Of a stretch of DNA of 8,830 bases, positions 1 through 5,249 are shown one piece after another. How positions within the stretch are numbered: position 1 is the stretch's first letter; the number at the start of each line of letters is the position of its first letter. The DNA comes from Methanocellales archaeon. Its GTDB lineage: Archaea > Halobacteriota > UBA148 > JAUWXC01. A model generated the notes under the pieces. It was not told the DNA's origin and ran no database searches. It worked only from the letters and a program-made list of their open reading frames with translations. A program made the translations under genes and the position numbers. The DNA lies in contig JAUWXC010000027.1 in the NCBI GenBank assembly GCA_030616565.1, forward strand, positions 1-8,830, in the 5' to 3' direction.

Positions 1-1835
1 GCATCGATATACTCTACCACGCCTTGGGCAACCAAATCCTCAAATGTGGTCTTGTCATCTTTCAACTGCTGCGTGTGCTCCTCGGTTAAGAGCAGTTTAC
101 CATCTTCTACGATGATGAGTGGTCTTCTCGCCCTACCGGTGTCTGAATTTATTATTATTTCGTGAGTTTTCGGATGGTATGCAATGTTAATCTGGTTGGA
201 AATCGTTCCATTTCGCCTTTTTGCCCTTATATCTTTCACGAACCCTATAGGGTCATCGTGCGTTCCGATGAGCGCCCCATCCACGAACACCCTACTTTTT
301 CTCTTTGGCGCCTCTCCATTGAACTCTCTCTTCAGAGGTTTGACACCGAGCTCATATGGCATGGTCTTTATTATGTTGGCATCTTCTACACCAATCGACA
401 GTTCCACTGTTTGAGCAAAGTTCTTGACCAGGCCACAATTGGGACCTTCTGGCGTCTCAGAAGGACATATCCTACCCCACTGCGTTGGGTGCAGATCCCT
501 AGCCTCGAAATGCGGCTGTGATCTCGATAAGGGAGATATAACCCTGCGCAGGTGTGACAGCATCGCCATGTAGTCAGTTCTATCAAGTAATTGCGAAACC
601 CCGGTTCGTCCGCCAACCCAGTTGCCCGTAGCCAAGGGGTGCATCAGTCTTTCTGTCAGCACATCTGCTCTCACTGCTGTTTGAATACTGAGCTCCCGAT
701 TCCTGATGCTTGCCCTTTCCAATTGATATTTAATATCTCTAGTAAGACGGTTAAACGAAACCCGAAATAGGTCTTCCATCAAATCGCTAGCGAGCTTGAG
801 TCGCTTGTTGGAATAGTGGTCTTTGTCGTCTTCTCCTCTTCTTCCAAGGGCAAGTTCAAAACACGCTTCGGCCATTCGTCCGAGGAAATGCGCCTTTGCG
901 AGTCTACTTCCTTCATCATCACCCAGGTGAGGGAGTAGATATCTATCAATCACGTAATTTGCTCGTTTTCTTTGGTAATCTTTTGCTTGACCGGCTGCCA
1001 CCCGTTTGCCCAACTTATCCATTGCCTCTTCTGGCGTCTCAACTTCGGCCTCCTCCAGATTTTCCAGCATGAACTTCACTATTTCCGGGTCATCTGATAC
1101 GGCATTCACAACCTCTTGGTCGCTCTCCAAACCAAGCGCCCTTACCAGAGTAACAAAATTGATCCTTCCTGCTACCGATGGAAATGACACCTCGAGTATG
1201 GAGTCGCGCCCCCTCTCTACGATGACCAGTGCCCTGTATCCACGTCGTTGAGAGAAGACCTTAGCCACTTCAATTTTATCACCATACCTATCATCAAATT
1301 CCACGAGAATTTTGTTTGGTGCCAGGTCTTCTAGGCTTATTATGGCTCGTTCAGCACCATTTATGATAAAATAGCCACCCGGGTCCAATGGGTCCTCACC
1401 TAATCTGGCCATCTCATCGGGCGAGAGTCGGTTTAGGTTGCATTTATTTGACCGCAACATGGTGGGAAGCGTACCGATCTCCGTTTCAACTTCATCATCC
1501 TCCTCGATCTCACCGCTTTCATGATACTCTTTAACTATGATCATGTTGAGATTAACTGGCGAAGCGTATGTGACGTTCCTTAACCGTGCTTCAGTTGGGA
1601 ATAACTCTTCGCGTGAGCCGTCCGCCTCCTTAACCATCGGACTTCTGACCCTTATTTTTCCGAGTTTGACATATACTTTGTATCCCTCTTTTTCAATATC
1701 CGTCTCAATTACACTCTGCTCGTCGATGATTTTCTGGAGTCCTACATCAAGGAATTTGTTGAACGAGTTGATATGGTGCTGAGCGATCTTCTCTCTGGTG
1801 AAGTATGCCTTTGATAAAATTCTCCTATCTAACAT
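1..1835 (-). CDS. rpoB: DNA-directed RNA polymerase subunit B, N-terminal half (partial, unsplit type)
   Basis: This is the second-largest subunit of archaeal RNA polymerase, which with the A subunit forms the catalytic core. From the ATG at 1835 the frame is open for 611 codons to the window edge, so the C-terminal half is missing. It starts MLDRRILSKAYFTREKI, contains the lobe and protrusion regions typical of archaeal B (DPGGYFIINGAERAI, VFSQRRGYRALV) and the signature GRICPSETPEGPNCGLVKN, and continues through SRVFVDGALIGTHDDP and GRARRPLIIVEDG. In methanogens and haloarchaea the gene is split into B'' and B' shortly after the GRICPSETPEGP motif; here no stop or restart is seen there and about 100 further residues follow, so the subunit appears to be a single chain. 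The start is fixed by an AGGAGG ribosome-binding site overlapping the rpoH stop. rpoH lies 7 nt upstream, so the two are surely co-transcribed. The identification is certain; the unsplit state is very likely, but the gene end is not visible. Confidence 0.97.
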   Translation of the reverse strand, partial: MLDRRILSKAYFTREKIAQHHINSFNKFLDVGLQKIIDEQSVIETDIEKEGYKVYVKLGKIRVRSPMVKEADGSREELFPTEARLRNVTYASPVNLNMIIVKEYHESGEIEEDDEVETEIGTLPTMLRSNKCNLNRLSPDEMARLGEDPLDPGGYFIINGAERAIISLEDLAPNKILVEFDDRYGDKIEVAKVFSQRRGYRALVIVERGRDSILEVSFPSVAGRINFVTLVRALGLESDQEVVNAVSDDPEIVKFMLENLEEAEVETPEEAMDKLGKRVAAGQAKDYQRKRANYVIDRYLLPHLGDDEGSRLAKAHFLGRMAEACFELALGRRGEDDKDHYSNKRLKLASDLMEDLFRVSFNRLTRDIKYQLERASIRNRELSIQTAVRADVLTERLMHPLATGNWVGGRTGVSQLLDRTDYMAMLSHLRRVISPLSRSQPHFEARDLHPTQWGRICPSETPEGPNCGLVKNFAQTVELSIGVEDANIIKTMPYELGVKPLKREFNGEAPKRKSRVFVDGALIGTHDDPIGFVKDIRAKRRNGTISNQINIAYHPKTHEIIINSDTGRARRPLIIVEDGKLLLTEEHTQQLKDDKTTFEDLVAQGVVEYID

Positions 1836-1838
1836 GAT

Positions 1839-1844
1839 CCTCCT
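1839..1844 (-). promoter_or_regulatory. Shine-Dalgarno site of rpoB
   Basis: A perfect AGGAGG lies 3 nt before the rpoB ATG and overlaps the TAG stop of rpoH. It fixes the rpoB start and points to translational coupling between the two polymerase subunits. Confidence 0.85.
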
Positions 1845-2079
1845 AATCAATCACCAATCGATATGCTATTGATTTGCCGGCTGTAGGGCTATCCCTAATG
1901 ATCTTAACGACATCTCCAGATTTGGCGTCTGTCTCTTTACAAATAGGATCCACACTCTTAATTTTTGGCAACTGCTCTTTGATAATATTATATTTAGTTA
2001 AGAGTGCCCCTACATCTTTTTTTGAGATTATTACGTGTTCAGGTACCATCTCGTGGTCGAGCACATTAAATTTTTTCAC
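1843..2079 (-). CDS. rpoH: DNA-directed RNA polymerase subunit H (Rpb5 C-terminal domain homologue)
   Basis: This 78-residue protein is the archaeal equivalent of the C-terminal assembly domain of eukaryotic Rpb5, a small subunit on the jaw side of RNA polymerase. The sequence fits the family along its full length: FNVLDHEMVPEHVIIS at the N-terminus, then a central LLTKYNI..LPKI segment, and DSPTAGKSIAYRLV at the C-terminus. The length is normal for the family. The start codon is GTG; the only nearby ATG, at 2084, is in another frame, and a GAGG motif about 7 nt upstream (2087-2090) supports the GTG. The gene sits directly before rpoB, as in most archaea, and 20 nt after tRNA-Lys on the same strand, so the tRNA and polymerase genes probably share a transcript. 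The calls of family and boundaries are both secure. Confidence 0.97.
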   Translation of the reverse strand: MKKFNVLDHEMVPEHVIISKKDVGALLTKYNIIKEQLPKIKSVDPICKETDAKSGDVVKIIRDSPTAGKSIAYRLVID

Positions 2080-2099
2080 ACATCACCCTCGCATGTAGA

Positions 2100-2219
2100 C
2101 GGGCTCGAAGGGATTTGAACCCTTGGCCGCCTGGTCTCTTTCCACAACCTTGCAGAAATGACCTTTCTTTAAAAGTTTGGTTAAAAGCCAGGTGCTCTGC
2201 CTAACTGAGCTACGAGCCC
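2100..2219 (-). tRNA. tRNA-Lys (anticodon UUU), interrupted by a 46-nt intron
   Basis: Read on the minus strand, the acceptor arms GGGCTCG (2213-2219) and CGAGCCC (2101-2107) pair perfectly, with a G discriminator at 2100; CCA is not encoded. The D-arm stem is GCTC/GAGC, the T-arm stem AAGGG/CCCTT encloses the loop TTCAAAT, and the anticodon stem is CCTGG/CCAGG. The anticodon loop after splicing is CTTTTAA, so the anticodon is UUU and the tRNA decodes lysine AAA/AAG. Exon 1 is 2182-2219 and exon 2 is 2100-2135, giving a mature 73-nt body plus the discriminator. The gene is 20 nt upstream of rpoH on the same strand. RNase P, tRNA splicing endonuclease and RNA ligase processing are expected from general archaeal knowledge. 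Confidence 0.97.
2136..2181 (-). other. tRNA-Lys intron at canonical position 37/38 with bulge-helix-bulge
   Basis: The intron is 46 nt and lies between A37 and A38. The splice junctions form a textbook bulge-helix-bulge: the outer helix is the anticodon stem CCUGG:CCAGG, the 3' bulge is AGA (cut AG|A), the central 4-bp helix is CUUU:AAAG, the 5' bulge is UAA (cut UA|A), and the inner helix starts CCA:UGG and continues AAC:GUU with one bulged G. Both predicted cuts agree exactly with the boundaries needed to rebuild the tRNA. No reading frame or sRNA motif is evident within it. Confidence 0.95.
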
Positions 2220-2223
2220 TTCT

Positions 2224-2241
2224 TTTGAGCTTCTGCTCAAA
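2224..2241 (-). other. Hairpin in the 5' leader of pre-tRNA-Lys
   Basis: On the minus strand UUUGAGC and GCUCAAA form a perfect 7-bp stem around an AGAA tetraloop, ending only 4 nt before the mature 5' end of the tRNA. It could help 5' processing by RNase P, or it may belong to a small leader RNA. The stem is seen directly; any role is inference. Confidence 0.55.
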
Positions 2242-2339
2242 GATGGATATGCGACATTCAAGCTCAGATACATTTACAACTCCAGACAAACCCTCACCAT
2301 TGTTGTAGAAACCGGTTGAACGCACCGCTAATGCAATGC

Positions 2340-2355
2340 ATTTATATCATTTAAA
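2340..2355 (-). promoter_or_regulatory. TATA box of the tRNA-Lys/rpoH/rpoB unit
   Basis: The minus strand reads TTTAAATGATATAAAT, a good archaeal TATA box. With the usual spacing of about 25 nt, transcription would start near 2316-2320, giving a leader of about 100 nt before the tRNA. A weaker CATATCC near 2246-2252 sits at the right distance to serve the tRNA alone. Between them, 2220-2340 shows no credible protein-coding gene. Confidence 0.55.
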
Positions 2356-2383
2356 CCTTTCTCTCTCTACAGCAAGTTTGACG

Positions 2384-2394
2384 GAAAATATAAT
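2384..2394 (+). promoter_or_regulatory. TATA box of the beta-CASP RNase gene
   Basis: The plus strand reads GAAAATATAAT. The expected start of transcription is about 2413-2420, leaving a leader of roughly 7-14 nt before the ATG at 2427. No strong ribosome-binding site precedes that ATG, which fits a very short leader. A second AT-rich match (ATTATAA, 2407-2413) is too close to the ATG to act from the usual distance. Confidence 0.5.
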
Positions 2395-2426
2395 CTCTTC
2401 ACATACATTATAACCTTTTCGATGCC

Positions 2427-3653
2427 ATGAAAATAAGATTTCTCGGGGGAGGTAGGGAAGTTGGAAGATCAGCGATCCTCGTAGATGACATCCTCTTGGA
2501 TTATGGGATGAAGCCATGCGATCCTCCATTATACCCATTTAATGGCTTATGTCCGTCATCGGTCATCGTATCGCATGCTCATCTGGACCATTCCGGCGTG
2601 GTTGCAAACCTGATGGACTTAAAGCCCAAGGTATTCATGACACCGGTCACGCGCGATTTGTCGTTATTATTAGCTCATGACACGCTGAAAATCTCTAAAC
2701 GACAAGGCATTTTTCCGTTTGAGGTGGAGGATGTGCAAATCTTGATGCAACGAGTCCAGCCGGTAACATATCTGGATGATTGCCGGGTGGACGGCTACTC
2801 GGCCAGACTTTTTGATGCAGGACACATCCCTGGAAGTGCTTCCATTTATCTTGATGGCGAGAAACGACTGCTTTATACAGGTGACATCAACACGCTGAAT
2901 ACGAGATTGTTAAATGGAGCAGACACCAACTATCTAGATGTGGATGTGCTGATCATCGAGAGCACGTATTTTGGGAAAATTCACCCTGATAGAAAAGAAT
3001 TGGAACGCCAATTCGTCGAATCGGTCATTCAGACGCTAGACGATGGTGGAAGCGCAATACTCCCGTGCTTTGCAATAGGGAGGACGCAGGAAATCCTGAT
3101 GATTCTGGATGCGTATGGTCTCAGTCCGTATGTGGACGGGATGGGTGTGGATGTGCAGCAAATATTCGAGAGACATCCTTCTTATTTGAGGGATATTGAT
3201 GAACTTCAGGATGCGTTAGACAATGCCAAGGTCGTCGAGCCCGAGCACCGCTCCTCGATACTCAAAGAACCATCCATTATCGTCACCACGGCAGGGATGC
3301 TAAATGGGGGGCCGGTGCTTTACTATCTGGGCAAGGTGCATGACGACCCAAGAAGCAAGGTTCTTCTGACAGGGTATCAAGTAGAAGGAACCAATGGGTG
3401 GAATGCGCTGGAAAGAGGGTGTGTGGAAATAGATGGTGAGACGATACCGCTCAACCTGCAGGTTGAGTATTATGACTTTTCCGCTCACGCCGATGATGTG
3501 GGACTGAAGGATATCGTTAAACGATGCAAAAATGCTGAAATTGTCTTCACCGTGCATGGAGACAATACAGAAGACTTTGCTCAGTGGATCAGGGAGAATT
3601 GCAACTGCGATGCGATTGCGCCGAAAAACGGGGATGAAATTATACTGGACTAA
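2427..3653 (+). CDS. beta-CASP metallo-beta-lactamase RNase, KH-less aCPSF2-like
   Basis: A 408-residue metal-dependent ribonuclease of the beta-CASP group. The metallo-beta-lactamase part carries HAHLDH at 50-55, the zinc ligand in AGHIPGS near 133 and TGD at 151-153. The beta-CASP part follows, with IIESTY around 176-181 (acidic motif A at E178), FAIGRTQE near 215-222, TTAGMLNGG near 287-295, SAHAD at 352-356 and the terminal VHGD at 376-379. All expected metal ligands are present, so it should be active. It begins directly at the catalytic domain (MKIRFLGGGREVGRS) with no KH domains, and its length suits the archaeal CPSF2-like subfamily rather than the larger aCPSF1 termination factor; distinction from aRNase J rests on general features and is less sure. 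The likely role is RNA processing or decay in the cytoplasm. It is transcribed divergently from the tRNA-Lys/rpoH/rpoB unit and ends in TAA. Confidence 0.93.
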   Translation: MKIRFLGGGREVGRSAILVDDILLDYGMKPCDPPLYPFNGLCPSSVIVSHAHLDHSGVVANLMDLKPKVFMTPVTRDLSLLLAHDTLKISKRQGIFPFEVEDVQILMQRVQPVTYLDDCRVDGYSARLFDAGHIPGSASIYLDGEKRLLYTGDINTLNTRLLNGADTNYLDVDVLIIESTYFGKIHPDRKELERQFVESVIQTLDDGGSAILPCFAIGRTQEILMILDAYGLSPYVDGMGVDVQQIFERHPSYLRDIDELQDALDNAKVVEPEHRSSILKEPSIIVTTAGMLNGGPVLYYLGKVHDDPRSKVLLTGYQVEGTNGWNALERGCVEIDGETIPLNLQVEYYDFSAHADDVGLKDIVKRCKNAEIVFTVHGDNTEDFAQWIRENCNCDAIAPKNGDEIILD

Positions 3654-3678
3654 AATTGAGCCACATTGACCACATTGT

Positions 3679-3690
3679 TTTTATATTATA
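3679..3690 (+). promoter_or_regulatory. TATA box of the small cysteine-rich protein gene
   Basis: TTTTATATTATA lies about 50 nt before the ATG at 3741, which predicts a start of transcription near 3710 and a leader of about 30 nt containing the GGTGG ribosome-binding motif. T-rich stretches around 3678-3683 may also end the upstream RNase transcript. Confidence 0.5.
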
Positions 3691-3740
3691 GTTATGATGT
3701 GTTTTTTAATTGCCAATGATTACTAAAGGTGGAATCGGAT

Positions 3741-3920
3741 ATGACTGAATACGCAGTCCTTTGCGAACGATGCAAAAACCACGTAATGGACGACATCTCC
3801 CGTGAGGATTATGGTGCAGGTCTCACAGTTTTGGAACTATGGAAGAGAGAGAACCGACCAGGGATTCCACACTGTTCAAAGTGCTGGTGCACGAGTTTGT
3901 CCATTCAAGAAAGGAAGTAA
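3741..3920 (+). CDS. small cysteine-rich putative zinc-binding protein
   Basis: This is a 59-residue soluble protein that I do not recognise as a named family. The visible architecture is an N-terminal CxxC (C8, C11), an acidic-to-mixed linker with DYGAGLTVLELWKRENRPG, then a CxxCxC knot (C45, C48, C50). Two CxxC pairs separated by about 33 residues resemble a zinc ribbon, so zinc binding is likely and a nucleic-acid or protein contact is possible. I chose ATG 3741 over the in-frame GTG at 3729, because the GGTGG at 3728-3732 then stands 8 nt ahead as a ribosome-binding site; the GTG itself lies inside that motif. The gene has its own TATA box and a hairpin after it, so it looks like a real single-gene unit. 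It follows the beta-CASP RNase by 87 nt. No function is proposed. Confidence 0.72.
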   Translation: MTEYAVLCERCKNHVMDDISREDYGAGLTVLELWKRENRPGIPHCSKCWCTSLSIQERK

Positions 3921-3963
3921 TCAAATAAAAAAATGAGTTGGTAGTCTAATTGACTAACAACTC
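3921..3963 (-). terminator. hairpin plus T-run ending the TRAM gene; possibly bidirectional
   Basis: GAGTTGGTAGTC (3935-3946) and GACTAACAACTC (3952-3963) form a 12-bp stem with one mismatch and a 5-nt loop. On the minus strand the stem is followed at once by ATTTTTTTATTT, so it looks like an intrinsic terminator 30 nt after the TRAM stop. On the plus strand the same hairpin follows the small cysteine-rich gene but has only a weak T-rich tail. Confidence 0.65.
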
Positions 3964-3993
3964 CTACTTTCTATCTAAGAATCTAGAGTTAAC

Positions 3994-4194
3994 CTATGCC
4001 ACTTCGGCTATAGCGAATCGACGCATGACTTTGGTAACCTTAATCTTAACTTCGTCGCCTACCTTCGTGTTTGGGACAAATATCACAAATCCCTCGATGC
4101 GAGCGATTCCGTCCCCTTCTCTAGCAGTGTCCTCTATTTTTACGTCGTACGTTTCCCCCTCTTTTACCGGGGCACTTGATTCATTTCTATACAA
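3994..4194 (-). CDS. TRAM domain RNA-binding protein
   Basis: A 66-residue stand-alone TRAM protein. The core runs [21 protein letters not shown]..., with the family pattern of an OB-like beta-barrel: G-x-Y-x-V-x-I-E-D, then [23 protein letters not shown] and [14 protein letters not shown] at the end. Such proteins are common in euryarchaea; family members are known as RNA-binding proteins and some act as cold-responsive RNA chaperones. The start codon is TTG at 4194: a strong GAGGTG at 4201-4206 lies 6 nt upstream, and the only nearby ATG is in another frame. The gene is monocistronic, closed by a hairpin and T-run, and diverges from the DUF4389 gene. Its predicted start of transcription falls in the 18-bp palindrome at 4220-4237, suggesting control at the promoter or through a 5'-UTR hairpin. 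Confidence 0.92.
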   Translation of the reverse strand: MYRNESSAPVKEGETYDVKIEDTAREGDGIARIEGFVIFVPNTKVGDEVKIKVTKVMRRFAIAEVA

Positions 4195-4219
4195 AACTTA
4201 CACCTCTATATCTCTGTAT

Positions 4220-4237
4220 ACATGACACGTGTCATGT
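4220..4237. promoter_or_regulatory. perfect 18-bp palindrome at the TRAM promoter
   Basis: ACATGACACGTGTCATGT is a perfect 18-bp palindrome, followed at 4238-4245 by a second one, TGTTAACA. It lies about 25-40 bp from the shared TATA element on the TRAM side, so it covers the expected TRAM start of transcription. It is either a dimeric regulator site or, if transcribed, a hairpin at the 5' end of the TRAM mRNA. The symmetry is seen; the function is inference. Confidence 0.6.
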
Positions 4238-4260
4238 TGTTAACAGAAATACCATTGGGG

Positions 4261-4268
4261 TTTATAAA
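4261..4268. promoter_or_regulatory. symmetric TATA box between TRAM and DUF4389 genes
   Basis: TTTATAAA is self-complementary and the only good TATA element in the 98-bp spacer. On the plus strand it lies 25 bp before the GTG at 4293, predicting a leaderless DUF4389 mRNA. On the minus strand the expected start falls near 4235, inside the palindrome. One element may serve both genes, orientation then being set by flanking BRE bases. Confidence 0.5.
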
Positions 4269-4292
4269 GGTTTGGCTGATAATTGAGAGTCG

Positions 4293-4607
4293 GTGGTAAA
4301 TGTGGCTAAAGTGCTTCAACAACTATTTGTGTATGAACGAGACGCCAGCAGAATCGAACTGATAATCCGCATCTTTTATTCAATGGCGATAAACTTGGTA
4401 CTGGGCGCGTATGGTTTCATTGCAAGCATATGTCTGTTTATTCAATGGTTTGTGATATTGATACTTGGGCGCAGGAGCGAGTCGTTGAGCAATTTTATCA
4501 AAGGGTATCTGGAATATCGCGTGTCGATACTATCCTATACCAATTGGATGACCGATAAGCGGCCAGGTATCATGCCAAAAGCAGTAGAGGTACATATAAA
4601 GAAATAG
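4293..4607 (+). CDS. DUF4389 membrane protein
   Basis: A 104-residue protein of the DUF4389 family, whose function is unknown. After a short N-terminal stretch, residues about 24-59 are strongly hydrophobic (IIRIFYSMAINLVLGAYGF followed by IASICLFIQWFVILILG) and can form two closely spaced membrane helices; the pattern FIQWFVILILGRRSESLSNFIKGYLEYR matches the family's characteristic Q-FF-L-TGR-P-SL-F-GYLRY run. The conserved tail YTNWMTDKRPG follows. The start is taken as GTG 4293, which fits a leaderless transcript from the TATA box at 4261-4268; GTG 4302, with GGTGGT just before it, is an alternative that would remove three residues. It is divergent from the TRAM gene and convergent with the reductase gene, whose stop is only 3 nt away. 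In many family members this domain is repeated or fused to others; here it stands alone. Confidence 0.85.
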   Translation: MVNVAKVLQQLFVYERDASRIELIIRIFYSMAINLVLGAYGFIASICLFIQWFVILILGRRSESLSNFIKGYLEYRVSILSYTNWMTDKRPGIMPKAVEVHIKK

Positions 4608-4610
4608 GGG

Positions 4611-5249
4611 CTAACGTATCCTCCACTTCACCAAAATACTCTCATCCATCTGCTCAACGCTCAATAACTCCAATTTCATTGGGTCGACGAACCCTGTTCC
4701 ATCCACGAGTGTGGGGGCGCTCTCACCACCAATGATCATATTTCCGATGTACACGTAGATCTCATCGACCAGCCCTTCGGAAATCAGCCCCCAGTTGAGC
4801 GTTGCGCCGCCTTCCACCATCAGTCTATTTACACCTCTACTTTTCAATTCACCAAGCAATTCTGGCAGTGAAACGCGCTTGTCGCCAGCTGTGATAACCT
4901 CCGCCTTTTCCCTCAGCGCCTCAACTCTTTCATGAAGCGCAGATTTGGACACAGCGATAATTGTTGGACCGCCCTTTCTGGTGATAACCTCTGCATCCAC
5001 GGGCGTTCGCGCCATGCTGTCCACAACTATTCGAGTCGGATTTTTTTCTCCTGACTTCACGGTTAAACCAGGGTTATCTGCCAGAACCGTGCCTATGCCG
5101 ACCATTATGGCGTCTGCGCTCGCCCTTAGTTCGTCAACCCGCTTCATGTCAGCATCGCTCGATATTCTTATTTGCTTGCGCTCATACGTGGATATCTTTC
5201 CATCAGCGCTCATTGCAGCATTGATAAAGACAAAAGGTCTGGATTTCAT
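4611..5249 (-). CDS. 2,5-diamino-6-(ribosylamino)-4(3H)-pyrimidinone 5'-phosphate reductase (RibD C-terminal/Rib7 type)
   Basis: A 212-residue NADPH-dependent reductase of the RibD C-terminal/RIB7 family. In archaea it reduces the ribosyl side chain of the pyrimidine made from GTP before deamination, on the path to riboflavin and the deazaflavin F420 precursor. Family hallmarks are visible: FINAAMSADGKIS at 8-20, RISSDADMKRVDELRASADAI (28-48), MVGIGTVLADNPGLTVK at 49-65, TRIVVDS at 72-78, and RLMVEGGATLNWGLISEGLVDE at 142-163, the latter lining the cofactor and substrate pocket. No deaminase domain is present, as usual for the archaeal stand-alone enzyme, and the length matches. The frame is open further upstream, but ATG 5249 is chosen: it begins exactly at the conserved domain, has GGAGG 6 nt upstream and overlaps the glycosylase stop as ATGA, indicating translational coupling to the upstream DNA-repair gene. 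Confidence 0.93.
   Translation of the reverse strand: MKSRPFVFINAAMSADGKISTYERKQIRISSDADMKRVDELRASADAIMVGIGTVLADNPGLTVKSGEKNPTRIVVDSMARTPVDAEVITRKGGPTIIAVSKSALHERVEALREKAEVITAGDKRVSLPELLGELKSRGVNRLMVEGGATLNWGLISEGLVDEIYVYIGNMIIGGESAPTLVDGTGFVDPMKLELLSVEQMDESILVKWRIR

Noticed and set aside
162..616. Open frames on both strands within 162-616
   Set aside because: They lie in other frames of the well-conserved rpoB coding sequence.
2250..2310. Possible box C/D guide RNA in the tRNA leader (AUGGUGA and CUGA on the minus strand)
   Set aside because: The C box has a mismatch, no convincing C'/D' pair is present and the flanks do not form a terminal stem.
2083..2325. 80-codon minus-strand open frame across the tRNA leader and tRNA
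   Set aside because: It runs straight through the tRNA-Lys exons and intron, has no recognisable domain, and its openness is explained by chance over structured RNA.
3729..3740. GTG start at 3729 for the small cysteine-rich protein
   Set aside because: The GTG sits within the GGTGG motif that best serves as ribosome-binding site for ATG 3741.
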